64,000 bases of DNA from Mesorhizobium sp. PAMC28654 (GTDB lineage: Bacteria > Pseudomonadota > Alphaproteobacteria > Rhizobiales > Rhizobiaceae). This document shows positions 24,778 through 33,990 of the stretch, piece by piece (position 1 is the first letter of the stretch; each line of letters begins with the position of its first letter). The DNA lies in NCBI RefSeq assembly GCF_020616515.1, contig NZ_CP085135.1, forward strand, positions 5,255,001 through 5,319,000, given 5' to 3'. A model generated the notes under the pieces. The model searched no databases, was not told where the DNA came from, and saw nothing but the letters and a program-made list of their open reading frames with translations. A program made the position numbers and the translations under genes.

Positions 24778-25515
24778 ATGACGATGGGTTACCGAATTTT
24801 TCTTGCCGGCGCCTCGGGCGCCGTTGGACGGCGGCTGATCCCGCAATTGCTGAAAGCGGGCCATCAGGTGACGGGAACCACGCGGCTTGCGGCCAAGGCC
24901 GAACAGTTGCGTGTGCTTGGCGTCGAGCCGCTGGTTATCGACGTCTTCGATGCCAATGCTCTGTTACGAGCGATGGCTTCCTCAAAGCCCGACATCGTGA
25001 TCCATCAGCTGACCGATCTGCCGGCGGGTCTCGATCCCAGTCGGATGGGCGAGGCGATCGTGCGCAATGCCAGCATTCGTGACGAAGGAACGCACAATCT
25101 GGTCAAGGCGGCGATCGCGGCCGGTGCCCGCCGGATGGTCGCGCAAAGCATAGCCTGGGCCTACGCGCCGGGTCCCGAACCGCACACTGAGGCCGATCCG
25201 CTGGATAGCGAGGCCCAAGGCGATCGCGGCATCAGCATGGCCGGCGTCATCGCGCTCGAGAAATGGGTCCTGGCGTCGCCACCGCTCGCCGGCGCCGTGC
25301 TGCGCTACGGCCAGCTTTACGGCCCTGGCACCGGCAGGGATGCGCCCGCCGGATCGGCGCCGCTGCACGTGGATGCGGCGGCTTATGCAGCCTTGCTTGC
25401 CGTCGACAGCGCGCTATCCGGTGCTGTCAACGTCGCGAAAGCCAACACCTATGTCTCGACGCAAAAGGCTGTCGGAGAGCTCGGCTGGCACGCGGACTAT
25501 CGCCTGCCGACCTGA
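24778..25515 (+). CDS. NAD(P)-binding epimerase/dehydratase family protein
   Basis: The 245-aa protein starts with the Rossmann motif FLAGASGAVGRRLIPQLL. It has VIDVFD and VIHQLTDLP but no YxxxK catalytic pair in the usual place, so it is probably an atypical extended SDR acting as a reductase or NmrA-like sensor. It is divergent from MarR, which likely represses it, and is followed 29 bp later by a cupin gene. ATG 24784 is also possible. Confidence 0.78.
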   Translation: MTMGYRIFLAGASGAVGRRLIPQLLKAGHQVTGTTRLAAKAEQLRVLGVEPLVIDVFDANALLRAMASSKPDIVIHQLTDLPAGLDPSRMGEAIVRNASIRDEGTHNLVKAAIAAGARRMVAQSIAWAYAPGPEPHTEADPLDSEAQGDRGISMAGVIALEKWVLASPPLAGAVLRYGQLYGPGTGRDAPAGSAPLHVDAAAYAALLAVDSALSGAVNVAKANTYVSTQKAVGELGWHADYRLPT

Positions 25516-25544
25516 ACGCGGCGCATGCGGGAGGTGCTGTCATC

Positions 25545-26084
25545 ATGGCTCTGATGCAAAATCAGCCCAGGTTCCACCCAGGCAAGGGTCTCGCCTTGCT
25601 CTGCCTCGCGTCGTTGGCTGCCTTGGCCGTGCTTGCCGCTCAGGGCCAGCGAAACATCGCGACGACGATGCCGGCAGCCGGCGGCGCGCATATGCATATG
25701 GCAATGACGAACACGGGGAGCGGCGCCGAAATGCGCCCGACGACCACGGTCAAGCCGCTCTCTTGCGAGAGGCTTCCCAACGTGCCGGGAAAATCCATCA
25801 CCACCGCCCTCGTCGAGTTTCCGCCAAACGCCTATACGCCCCGGCATCGGCACCCAGGATCGGTGACTGCTTTCGTGCTCAAGGGAACGGTGCGGTCGCA
25901 GTTGGAAGGCAGTCCCGCCGGCACCTACACAGCGGGGCAGACCTGGTTCGAGCCGCCCGGCGCGATCCATCTGTTCGCCGAGAATGCGAGCGCCGGCGAG
26001 CCCGCGGAATTGCTTGCGATCTTCATCGCCGACGACGATTGCGGCCCGCTGACAATTCCTGACCGGGACCCCGTGCCTCACTAA
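25545..26084 (+). CDS. Membrane-anchored or secreted cupin protein
   Basis: The 179-aa protein has an N-terminal hydrophobic helix (about 15-33), a His/Met-rich stretch (HMHMAM) that could bind copper, and a C-terminal cupin barrel with YTPRHRHPGSVTAFVLKGTV and PPGAIHLFAENAS (metal-ligand His pattern). GGGAGG lies about ten bases before ATG 25545. It is likely cotranscribed with the preceding oxidoreductase under MarR control. Function unknown. Confidence 0.78.
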   Translation: MALMQNQPRFHPGKGLALLCLASLAALAVLAAQGQRNIATTMPAAGGAHMHMAMTNTGSGAEMRPTTTVKPLSCERLPNVPGKSITTALVEFPPNAYTPRHRHPGSVTAFVLKGTVRSQLEGSPAGTYTAGQTWFEPPGAIHLFAENASAGEPAELLAIFIADDDCGPLTIPDRDPVPH

Positions 26085-26202
26085 TCAAATCCCGCGCCAA
26101 AATGGCGCTTCGCCGGTGTGGGGCATTTTGGTTGCCATGTGATGGCGTCGGGCGTATCAGGCACGACGGCCTTTTACGGGCTTTTTATGGGCGAGCCACC
26201 CG

Positions 26203-27984
26203 GTGCTTTCCAGGAACGAACCACAAGTCTATGCCCGCCGGCTTCGCGCGGTGCTTGTCAGATCGCTCCCGCTGCTGGAGGCGCGCGGCATTGCCGTGGT
26301 CATGCTGGCCGGCGTGGTCGGGGTGATGGCGGGCATACTGGTCACCGCGATGAGCCAGATGGTGCAGGACCTGCACGGGCTGCTCTATGGCGTCCAGCCG
26401 GGCGGCAGGCTTTCGGCGATGTTTTCCCTTGCCGATCCGATCCAGGCGGCCGTACCGGCCATCGGCGGCATCCTGCTCGGCCTGTCGCTTGTCTGGCTCA
26501 GAAAACGCAAGTTCCGCACTCCCGTCGACCCGATCGAAGCCAACGCGCTCTATGGCGGGCGCATGTCGCTCACCGACACGTTCATCATCGCGGCGCAGAC
26601 GATGATTTCGAGCGGATTCGGCGCTTCGGTCGGACTGGAAGCCGGCTACACGCAGGTCGGCTCCGGCCTCGCGTCGCGGCTGGCACGCATCTTCAAGCTG
26701 CGCCGCAATGATGTGCGCACGCTGGTCGGCTGTGGTGCGGCCGGCGCCATCGCCGCGGCCTTCGACGCGCCGCTGACCGGCGCCTTCTATGGATTCGAAC
26801 TGGTGATCGGCATCTACTCGGTCGCCATTGTCGCGCCGGTCATGACCGCCGCGATCTGCGCCTCGCTGACCGCCGAGGTCTTTGGCGGTGTGCCGTTTCC
26901 GCTGGAGCTATCCGGCCTGCCGGCGCTGACGGTCAGCCAGTACCTGCCGTTCCTGCTGCTCGGGCTGCTCGGGGGCGCTGCTTCCATCGCCATCATGCAT
27001 CTGGTGACCACGATCGAGCGCGGCTTCGTGCGGCTGTCGATCGATGCATCGCTGCGCCCCTTCATCGGTGGTATATTCGTGGGCCTGCTGGGGTTGGTGA
27101 CGCCGCAGGTCCTGTCCAGCGGCCATGGCGCGCTGCATCGCGAATTCTCGATGAACTACCCGCTCGCCGTGGTGGCCAGCGTCTTCGTGCTGAAACTGGC
27201 GGCGTCGGCGATATCGCTTGGCTCTGGCTTTCGCGGCGGATTGTTCTTCGCCTCGCTGTTCCTCGGTGCCCTGCTCGGCAAGGCTTTTGCCGGCGTGATG
27301 GCTTTGGTCTCGCCGGCCACGGGCATCGATCCGGCGGTTGCCGCCGTCGTCGGCATGACCTCGCTGGCGGTCGGTGTCGTCGGTGGCCCGCTGACGATGA
27401 CGTTCCTGGCGCTGGAATCGACACGCGACCTGACACTTACCGGCGTGGTGCTGGCGGCTTCGATCATGTCGGCGATCCTGGTGCGTGAAACCTTCGGCTA
27501 TTCCTTCTCGACATGGCGTTTCCACCTGCGCGGCGAGACGATCCGCAGCGCGCATGATGTCGGCTGGATGCGCAGCCTGACGGTCGGGTCGATGATGCGC
27601 GAGGACATCAAGACCATCGATGCGTCGACGACGCTGGCGGCGTTCCGCAAGGAAGTGCCGCTCGGTTCGGCGAAGCGCGTCATTGCCGTTGATCCGGGGG
27701 ATCAATATGTCGGCGTGCTGATCGTCGCCGAGTTGCACAGCGACCCAGCCGCCGACGACACGCCGGTGCGGTCGCTCGCCCAGTTCCACGACGCCGTGCT
27801 GGTGCCGAGCATGAACGTCCAGACCGCCGCCGAGACCTTCCAGCGCGCGGGCGCCGAGGAACTCGCCGTGGTCGAGGATTTCTCCGAGCGCATTGTGCTC
27901 GGGCTTCTGACCGAAGGCTATCTGATGCGGCGCTACGCCGAGGAACTCGACAAGGCGCGCAGGGATCTGGCGGGCGAAGGGTAG
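26203..27984 (+). CDS. ClC-family chloride channel or H+/Cl- antiporter with C-terminal CBS region
   Basis: The 593-aa protein has the ClC membrane domain (about 25-430): the gating-glutamate region GASVGLEAGYTQ (family GxEGP), GCGAAGAIAAAFDAPLTG, and LGSGFRGGLFFASLFLG (family GxFxP). The C-terminal 150 residues (VGSMMREDIKTIDAS, AVVEDFSERIVLGLLTE) form a CBS-like regulatory pair. The start is a GTG with no strong ribosome-binding site. The window between the gene and the upstream cupin is 118 bp. Confidence 0.88.
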   Translation: MLSRNEPQVYARRLRAVLVRSLPLLEARGIAVVMLAGVVGVMAGILVTAMSQMVQDLHGLLYGVQPGGRLSAMFSLADPIQAAVPAIGGILLGLSLVWLRKRKFRTPVDPIEANALYGGRMSLTDTFIIAAQTMISSGFGASVGLEAGYTQVGSGLASRLARIFKLRRNDVRTLVGCGAAGAIAAAFDAPLTGAFYGFELVIGIYSVAIVAPVMTAAICASLTAEVFGGVPFPLELSGLPALTVSQYLPFLLLGLLGGAASIAIMHLVTTIERGFVRLSIDASLRPFIGGIFVGLLGLVTPQVLSSGHGALHREFSMNYPLAVVASVFVLKLAASAISLGSGFRGGLFFASLFLGALLGKAFAGVMALVSPATGIDPAVAAVVGMTSLAVGVVGGPLTMTFLALESTRDLTLTGVVLAASIMSAILVRETFGYSFSTWRFHLRGETIRSAHDVGWMRSLTVGSMMREDIKTIDASTTLAAFRKEVPLGSAKRVIAVDPGDQYVGVLIVAELHSDPAADDTPVRSLAQFHDAVLVPSMNVQTAAETFQRAGAEELAVVEDFSERIVLGLLTEGYLMRRYAEELDKARRDLAGEG

Positions 27985-28060
27985 GCAGCCCTCGTCAACA
28001 CCGAGGCTTCGCCCATTGGCGGGGTCGCCAGCGCCCGTTGACGGGTCGCCGGCGCCCGGA

Positions 28061-29704
28061 TCAATGCTCGATCGGCCCCTTCGCCATCACCAGCGCCGTG
28101 CCCGCTGTCGTCGGGCGCTCGATCATGCGGCGCACATGGGGCGGCTCGGCACCGCTGTGCAACGCGCGAATGCGCTCGCCGATGACCGCGTCGGCATGGG
28201 TGGCCCGGCCGTTGTGGCGGATATATTCGAGCCATGTCGGCGTATGGTAATGCTCGATCCATATGGACGGATTTTCGAGGTCGCGCGCCAGCGTCCAGTT
28301 GCGGGCGCCGTCGCGGCGGCGGATGCGTCCGCGCTCCGCCATGATGCCGAGGAATTCCGACACGTCCTCCTCACGGATCACATACTCGATCATGATGGCG
28401 ATCGGGCCGCTGCGCGGCTTGAGGTCGAGCGCGAGATGCGGTTCCTTGAAACGGTTGAGCGGGTCGAGGTTGAGCACCGGCTGCTGCGGCAGCGGCAAGA
28501 GCAGGCCAATCGCGCCGCCCACCAGCATCGTCACGCTCGCCGCGATCAGCGCGGTTTCGGCGCCGTGCACATCGGCGACAACGCCCCAGACCCAGCTGCC
28601 CAGCGCGATGCCGCCAAAGGTCGCGGTCTGGTAGACCGACAGCACCCTGCCGACCACCCAGCGCGGCGTCGACATCTGCACGGTGACGTTGAAGTGTGAA
28701 AGGGCGATCACCCAGCAGGCGCCGCCGACGAGCAGCCCGAGCGAGGTCTGCCAGGCATGAGTGCTGACGGCGGCATTGAAGGCGCAGATCGCGAAGCCGA
28801 CGAATGCCGAGCGTACCATGGCCTCACTGGACAGCAGCTGCCGCAGCCGCACGCTGATCAGCGCGCCGCCGACCGCGCCGATGCCGAAGGCGCCGAGCAT
28901 GATGCCATAGGTCAAGGCATCGCCCTTGACCACGTCGCGCGCGACCAGCGGCAGCAGCGCCAGCACAGCGCCGGCGCTGAAGCCGAAGGCAGCACCCCGG
29001 ACCAGAACCTTGCCGATATTGGGCGACATGGCGACGTAACGCAGGCCCGCGCCCATGGCGGCGCCCAGCGACTCGCGCGGCAAGGTGGAAACCGGCAACT
29101 CCGGCTTCCAGCGCGACAACACGACGATCAGCCCGACATAACTCAAGGCATTGGCGGCAAAGGCGGCGGCCGCGCCGGCGGCGGCAACGATGATGCCGCC
29201 GATCGCCGGACCGACGCTGCGCGTCAGATTGAAGCCCAGCGAGTTGAGCGCGACCGCCGCCGGCACCTTGTTGCGCGGCACCATGTCACCGACCGAGGCT
29301 TGCCATGACGGACTGTTGAGCGCCGTGCCGCTGTCGATCAGGAAGGTGAAGGCCAGCAGCGTCCACGGCGTTATCAGCCCGAACCAGGTGAACAGGGTCA
29401 GAAGCAGCGAGACGACCAGCATGAAGGTCTGCGCGACCAGCATGATCTTGCGCCGGTTGAAGCTGTCGGCGATGGCGCCGGCGACGAGCGCGAACAGCAT
29501 GATCGGCAGGGTCGTCGAGGCCTGTACAAGGGCGACCTGATAGGGCGAGGTGGCGATGGTGGTCATCATCCACGCAGCGCCGACGCCCTGGATCAGACCC
29601 CCGAAATTCGAGACGAGGCTGGCGGACCACACAGCGCGGAAAATGCCATGCCGGAATGGCGCAAGCGCTGAGGCGCTTTCGCTTTCCGGCTTTTCATCGA
29701 TCAT
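28061..29704 (-). CDS. MFS transporter with C-terminal ABM-like domain
   Basis: Residues about 20-415 form an MFS permease of the EntS/DUF894 type (RAVWSASLVSNFGGLIQGVGAAWMM, ADSFNRRKIMLVAQ, RSVGPAIGGIIVAAAG). Residues about 430-547 are a soluble extension (PIAIMIEYVIREEDVSEFLGIM, NPSIWIEHYHTPTWLEYIRHN) that resembles an antibiotic-monooxygenase-like ferredoxin fold. The substrate is unknown. GGGGAAC precedes the ATG. It converges on the ClC gene. Confidence 0.85.
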   Translation of the reverse strand: MIDEKPESESASALAPFRHGIFRAVWSASLVSNFGGLIQGVGAAWMMTTIATSPYQVALVQASTTLPIMLFALVAGAIADSFNRRKIMLVAQTFMLVVSLLLTLFTWFGLITPWTLLAFTFLIDSGTALNSPSWQASVGDMVPRNKVPAAVALNSLGFNLTRSVGPAIGGIIVAAAGAAAAFAANALSYVGLIVVLSRWKPELPVSTLPRESLGAAMGAGLRYVAMSPNIGKVLVRGAAFGFSAGAVLALLPLVARDVVKGDALTYGIMLGAFGIGAVGGALISVRLRQLLSSEAMVRSAFVGFAICAFNAAVSTHAWQTSLGLLVGGACWVIALSHFNVTVQMSTPRWVVGRVLSVYQTATFGGIALGSWVWGVVADVHGAETALIAASVTMLVGGAIGLLLPLPQQPVLNLDPLNRFKEPHLALDLKPRSGPIAIMIEYVIREEDVSEFLGIMAERGRIRRRDGARNWTLARDLENPSIWIEHYHTPTWLEYIRHNGRATHADAVIGERIRALHSGAEPPHVRRMIERPTTAGTALVMAKGPIEH

Positions 29705-29848
29705 GGATAGTTCCCCGCTTTCGCGCGCCGTACCGTGGCGGCGACTCGTTTCCCCATGCCACGTGTTGAAATTAGGGCATCGCGCAAAAAAGGGCGAACG
29801 CCTCCTGGAAAAAGGTCATGGTCCAATGACGGATGCAGCTGATTTCAA

Positions 29849-29882
29849 ATCAGGCTGGATCCCGCTCCACCTGGAGCCTGAT
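29849..29882 (-). terminator. Possible terminator after fliQ
   Basis: On the minus strand ATCAGGCT and AGCCTGAT form an 8-bp stem enclosing a smaller GCTCCA/TGGAGC stem, followed by a T-containing stretch (TTTGAAAT). It lies about 70 bp beyond the fliQ stop, so it may end the flgE-to-fliQ transcript. The T tract is weak. Confidence 0.35.
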
Positions 29883-29949
29883 CTCTTTTGAGAACCGATC
29901 CCCGCCGTCCGGCCAGGCCGAGGACTCGCTTCTGGAGACCATGCGCTGG

Positions 29950-30216
29950 CTAGAAGCCGTGCTGGATGCGCTCGAAGATGACGTTGGTGAAGGCCGAAAT
30001 CTGGCCGCCGATGAATGGACCGGTCAGCGCCACCACCAGCATGATGGCGACGATCTTGGGCACGAATGTCAGCGTGATTTCCTGGATCTGGGTCAAGGCC
30101 TGGATCAGGGCGATGCCGATGCCGACCGCCATGGCGACCAGCACGACAGGGGCGGAAGCGGTCAGCACCGTCCACACCGCGTACTGGACGATGTCGAGTG
30201 CGTCGGCCTCGTTCAT
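29950..30216 (-). CDS. fliQ: Flagellar biosynthesis protein FliQ
   Basis: The 88-aa protein has the typical two-helix FliQ architecture: DIVQYAVWTVLTASAPVVLVAM and IVAIMLVVALTGPFIGGQI, with the linking GIALIQALTQIQEITLTFVPK motif. It is part of the FliPQR export gate. The start at 30216 (ATGAACGAG) follows AAGGACG; a longer frame upstream is not supported. It follows flgD by 22 bp. The next flagellar genes, flhA-fliR, lie 6 kb away. Confidence 0.94.
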   Translation of the reverse strand: MNEADALDIVQYAVWTVLTASAPVVLVAMAVGIGIALIQALTQIQEITLTFVPKIVAIMLVVALTGPFIGGQISAFTNVIFERIQHGF

Positions 30217-30238
30217 GGGATCGTCCTTGCCGGAACGG

Positions 30239-30646
30239 TCAGCTTGCCGCCTTGACTGAGACGCCAGGGCCAACCGGAACTTCGGTGCCGTTCTGCAGCA
30301 CGGCAATCAGGCCGCTGCTGGCGAGGCGCACCGAGGCCACCGTGCCCGTGGTCTTGCCGTCGGCCGAGGTGATGTTGCGGCCAATGAGAGCGTCGGCCTG
30401 CGACAGCGCCGACGACTGCATGATCTGGTCGAGCTTGGTGTTGGTCTGCACCGATTGCTCGACCTGCGAGAAGGTCGCGAGCTGGGCGACATACTGGGTC
30501 GAATCCATCGGCTTCGTCGGATCCTGGTTCTTCATCTCGGCGATCAGAAGCTTCAGGAAGGACTGGTAGTCGACAGCGGTCTTGGAAGTCTGCTGGCTGG
30601 TCTGGTTGGCGCCAACCGGTATCGTCGTCGTCATGTCCACGGTCAT
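30239..30646 (-). CDS. flgD: Flagellar hook-capping protein FlgD
   Basis: The 135-aa protein carries the FlgD N-terminal signature DYQSFLKLLIAEMKNQDPTKPMDS and QVEQSVQTNTKLDQI, then a short beta-rich C terminus. It scaffolds hook polymerisation. It is shorter than enterobacterial FlgD (about 230 aa), as in other rhizobia. Its ATG overlaps the flbT stop (TGATG), indicating coupling. Confidence 0.93.
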   Translation of the reverse strand: MTVDMTTTIPVGANQTSQQTSKTAVDYQSFLKLLIAEMKNQDPTKPMDSTQYVAQLATFSQVEQSVQTNTKLDQIMQSSALSQADALIGRNITSADGKTTGTVASVRLASSGLIAVLQNGTEVPVGPGVSVKAAS

Positions 30647-31089
30647 CAGTATCGGGCTCCCACGGCCAGCGGGCGCGGGGCGCCCGGAACATCATCATTG
30701 CCGCCAAGCGCGCGGCGCTCTAGCGGATAGAGCGAACGGATCGCCTTCAGCGCCTCGTAGATATGGCCTTCGCTGACCATGCGGTCGATCTGCTTCAGCT
30801 CACTGCGGATGCGCTCGTCCTCGAAGCTCGCCAGAAGCAGCGGCAGCGAGTGGCGGAACATGTCGCGCGCCTCGATCGCGTCCGGCGGGCTCATCAGCAT
30901 GACCTGCAGTATGAAATAGAGCTGCTTGAGCGGCGTCGAGGCTTCGTCGGCCTGGATCACATGGTTCTCGAGCAGGAACTGCACGTCGTTCATCAGCTCG
31001 ACGGTGACCTTGCGGTCGACACGGATGACGGCGCCGTTGATGTAGATCTTCTCGCTCGGCTTCAGTGAAATCTTGAACGTGTTGCTCAT
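30646..31089 (-). CDS. flbT: Flagellin synthesis repressor FlbT
   Basis: The 147-aa FlbT (KISLKPSEKIYINGAVIRVDRK, LLENHVIQADEASTPLKQLYF) binds flagellin mRNA leaders and tunes their stability and translation in Caulobacter and Brucella. Its ATG overlaps the flaF stop by 4 nt. With flaF it is placed to adjust the two flagellin genes at 43288 and 44745, one of which has a clear 5' UTR hairpin. Confidence 0.93.
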   Translation of the reverse strand: MSNTFKISLKPSEKIYINGAVIRVDRKVTVELMNDVQFLLENHVIQADEASTPLKQLYFILQVMLMSPPDAIEARDMFRHSLPLLLASFEDERIRSELKQIDRMVSEGHIYEALKAIRSLYPLERRALGGNDDVPGAPRPLAVGARY

Positions 31090-31433
31090 TGAATACCATC
31101 CCTGATGATCTGGGACACTTCGATCAGGCCTTCGAAATTGTTGGTCCGGCCCTGGCGGATATCTTCCGTCTCGCGCAGCAGCCACAGGCCGATGGAGATG
31201 AGGTTGGCGCGGATCTCCTTGGGCAGGGCGTTGTCATTCGATCCGAGATCCTCGAGGAAAGTCGACCAGACGCGATTGGTGAAATACAGCGCCTCGACCG
31301 CCTCCTGCGAGCCGTGGCCGACGGCCGCGGCCGCCGACAGCATGTCGATCGAGCGTGTCAGAAGGTGCCGTTCCCGGTCCCTTGCGTCTCCGACGGAGTC
31401 GGCCTGGATGTCGTCATACGAGAATTGATACAT
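31086..31433 (-). CDS. flaF: Flagellar biosynthesis regulator FlaF
   Basis: The 115-aa helical protein has the FlaF pattern ([52 protein letters not shown]). FlaF is an alphaproteobacterial factor needed for flagellin synthesis or export and opposes FlbT. It lies 30 bp downstream of flgL and overlaps flbT by 4 nt. Confidence 0.93.
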   Translation of the reverse strand: MYQFSYDDIQADSVGDARDRERHLLTRSIDMLSAAAAVGHGSQEAVEALYFTNRVWSTFLEDLGSNDNALPKEIRANLISIGLWLLRETEDIRQGRTNNFEGLIEVSQIIRDGIQ

Positions 31434-31463
31434 CGGTGAGCTCTACCGGTCCGCTGGAAGTTA

Positions 31464-32507
31464 TCAGGTCAGGTAATTCAGCAGGCTGAGCTGCTGGAGG
31501 CGTGCCGTCAGCGCAAAAGAGTTTTCGATATGCTGCGTCAGATTCGCGACCTTGGTGGCAGCGGCGGCGGGATCGACACCTTCAAGATCGACGATGTGCC
31601 GCTCGAACAGGTCGACCTGCGTCTTCATCCGATCGCTGGCGTCGGAGACACGCTTCTGGACGATGCCGGTTTCCGACTGAACCTGGGCGATACCGCTCAG
31701 CGCTTCGCCGACCAGCGTCTGCGAACGGGTGACGATCGTGTCCTTCGCTGCCTGGCTGATGTTGCTGGACATCAGGCTGGTGACCATGGCGGCCGCCATG
31801 GCCAGCTTCCTGATGCCGTCGCTGTTGGCACTGGTCGAGGTCGCGGTGGTTTCGTTGAGCGCAATGCGGCTGACGATCTGCTGGTCGGTCGCATTCGACA
31901 TGTTGGTCTGCCAGCCGGAGCCGAGGAACTGCGGCGCGACGCTGTTGGTGATGAAGTCGTCCATCTGGGCGGCGGTGATGTTGGCTGCGCCCGGGTCGCT
32001 GGGCGTGAAGCCGAACTTGGCGACGAAGGAGGCGTCGAAGGCGGCCTTGGCGGTTGAGCCGGGCGCCGTGAAATCGTTGATCGGCTTGACGTCGGTGTTG
32101 GTGCCGGCGAACAGATATTCGCCGTTGACGCTGGTGTTGAGGATCGAAGCAAGTTGCTGGATGGTCGTCTTGCCGGCGGATTGGGTGAGGCTCTGCGAGG
32201 AGTCGCCCGATGTCGCTGACGTCAAGCTGGACAGGAAGGTCTGCGCCACGCTGGAGAGCTGGCCGAGCGAGGTCTGCGTCGACGAAAGCCGGGCGGCGAC
32301 CAGTCCGTTGGAATCGATGATGACGTTGAGCCGGTCGAGATCGCGCGAGAAGGTGACGGACTGAGCGGTGCGTCCGCCCAGCGCCAGGCCGACATCGGCG
32401 ACCTTGCCGGTCGAGGATTCCTTGGTGGCTTTGACCAGTTCGGACTGCATGCGCATCTGTTGATAGCGCATGGCGTTCGTAAGGGCCGCTGAGGAAACTG
32501 AGGTCAT
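31464..32507 (-). CDS. flgL: Flagellar hook-associated protein FlgL (HAP3)
   Basis: The 347-aa protein has flagellin-like coiled-coil termini: MRYQQMRMQSELVKATKESSTGK at the N end and the C-terminal helix VANLTQHIENSFALTARLQQLSLLNYL. It forms the junction between hook and filament. It starts three bases after the flgK stop. Length and ends are typical of rhizobial FlgL. Confidence 0.93.
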   Translation of the reverse strand: MTSVSSAALTNAMRYQQMRMQSELVKATKESSTGKVADVGLALGGRTAQSVTFSRDLDRLNVIIDSNGLVAARLSSTQTSLGQLSSVAQTFLSSLTSATSGDSSQSLTQSAGKTTIQQLASILNTSVNGEYLFAGTNTDVKPINDFTAPGSTAKAAFDASFVAKFGFTPSDPGAANITAAQMDDFITNSVAPQFLGSGWQTNMSNATDQQIVSRIALNETTATSTSANSDGIRKLAMAAAMVTSLMSSNISQAAKDTIVTRSQTLVGEALSGIAQVQSETGIVQKRVSDASDRMKTQVDLFERHIVDLEGVDPAAAATKVANLTQHIENSFALTARLQQLSLLNYLT

Positions 32508-32510
32508 GGC

Positions 32511-33962
32511 TTATCCTACCGCGTTCATCAGGGCCGTCATCATGTCATCGACGGTTTTCATCATCCGGGCCGATGCCTGGTAGCTGTGTTCGAGATCGAG
32601 CATCAGCGACATTTCCTGGTCGATATTGACGCCGGTCGCGTTGGACAGCGCGTCGGCGCTGCGAGCCGCCAGCGCTTCCTTGGCGTCCGCGGCCGTCGAA
32701 GCCGTCTGTCGCACGCCCTGGAACCAGCCGATCGAATTGGCGGCGTAGTCGGAAACGCTGGACGTTGCTGAAATCCCGGCGGCGCTGTCGAACGCCATCG
32801 GCTTGTCGAGCCGGTCGCCATAGGCAATGAGAAGGTTGGAATAGGATGCTCCGCCAGTGTTGGCGACATAGGCGGCGCCATTGGCGCCACCGTCGCGCAG
32901 CAACGTCGGATTGCCGCCGGTGCTCGGATCCATCGCGGCATTGATGCTGATGGAAGCGGCAAGGCCGTTGACCAGCGTGCCAGCGGCCGGCACGGCCGGC
33001 GCGCCCGACCAGGTGAACAGGCCGGCGGCATTGGGCATCGAAGGCGCGGTCTCGGCAAAGGCCGTGATCAGGCCGCGCGCGGTCTCGTCGAGCTGGCTCT
33101 GCATTTTCGAGGCAACGTCGTCGCGCAATTGCAGCAGGCCAGCAAGCTTGCCGCTGGCGCTGGTATTGCCGCCGGTTCCCGCCGAGATTGGCACATTGTC
33201 GATATAGACGGTGTTGCCGGCGACGCCAGCGGTGGAGCTCGATGACGGCGTGAAGCTGACGGTGCGCGGTATGGTTTCGAACAGCGTCGTGCCGTCGCCC
33301 GTGGTGATGACCATGTCATTGTCGCCACGCGTGAAGGTCGAAACGGGAACATAGTCCGAGATCTTCTTCAACAGCCCGTCGCGCTGATCGAGCGCATCGG
33401 AAACATCGGTACCGGAACGGGTCCCGGAAATGACCGCGGTGTTGGCATCCTGGAACTGGCTTAGCAGCGAGTTGAGGTCATTCACGGCCGTGGCGATCTG
33501 GCCGTCGGTCTGGGTGCGGAAATCCTGGATGGCCTTGGAGCCCTGGCTCAGGGAGCGCACAACCTGCTTGGCCGCGTCAATGACGCTGGAGCCAAGGTTC
33601 TGGTTGGATGGCGAGGTGGCGTAGAGCTGCAACGCCTGCTGCAGACTGCCGATCGCGGTCGAGGGCGAGGACGCATTGTCGACGCCGTTGACCGCGACGT
33701 CGAGCTGATCCATGCCGTTGTAGAGTGCGCTCTGGCCGCTATAGGCGGACAGGGCGCTGAGGTTCTGACGGAAGAGCAGGTCGTTGGTCTGGCGCTGGAT
33801 ATCAACCGTACGCGCGCCGGGCGCCGTGCTGACGACGACGGAGATACGGCGCGTATAGTTCGGGTTGTCGGCGTCGGAGACGTTGCGCGAGACAACGCTG
33901 GTCTGCCGCGCGGTGTTCATAAGCGCCGATTGGGCGATGCTCAATGCGGTGGATAGCGACAT
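32511..33962 (-). CDS. flgK: Flagellar hook-associated protein FlgK (HAP1)
   Basis: The 483-aa FlgK has the N-terminal rod/hook motif LSTALSIAQSALMNTARQTSVVSRNVSDADNPNY region and the C-terminal DQEMSLMLDLEHSYQASARMMKTVDDMM helix. It is the first hook-filament junction protein. It lies 28 bp downstream of flgE and 3 bp before flgL. All conserved ends are present. Confidence 0.94.
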   Translation of the reverse strand: MSLSTALSIAQSALMNTARQTSVVSRNVSDADNPNYTRRISVVVSTAPGARTVDIQRQTNDLLFRQNLSALSAYSGQSALYNGMDQLDVAVNGVDNASSPSTAIGSLQQALQLYATSPSNQNLGSSVIDAAKQVVRSLSQGSKAIQDFRTQTDGQIATAVNDLNSLLSQFQDANTAVISGTRSGTDVSDALDQRDGLLKKISDYVPVSTFTRGDNDMVITTGDGTTLFETIPRTVSFTPSSSSTAGVAGNTVYIDNVPISAGTGGNTSASGKLAGLLQLRDDVASKMQSQLDETARGLITAFAETAPSMPNAAGLFTWSGAPAVPAAGTLVNGLAASISINAAMDPSTGGNPTLLRDGGANGAAYVANTGGASYSNLLIAYGDRLDKPMAFDSAAGISATSSVSDYAANSIGWFQGVRQTASTAADAKEALAARSADALSNATGVNIDQEMSLMLDLEHSYQASARMMKTVDDMMTALMNAVG

Positions 33963-33990
33963 GCAAGTCCTTCACGGGCGGTGCCCGGTT

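Noticed and set aside
19057..26084. The two cupin genes (19057 and 25545) as a recent duplication
   Set aside because: Their lengths, N termini and motifs differ strongly; they share only the fold.
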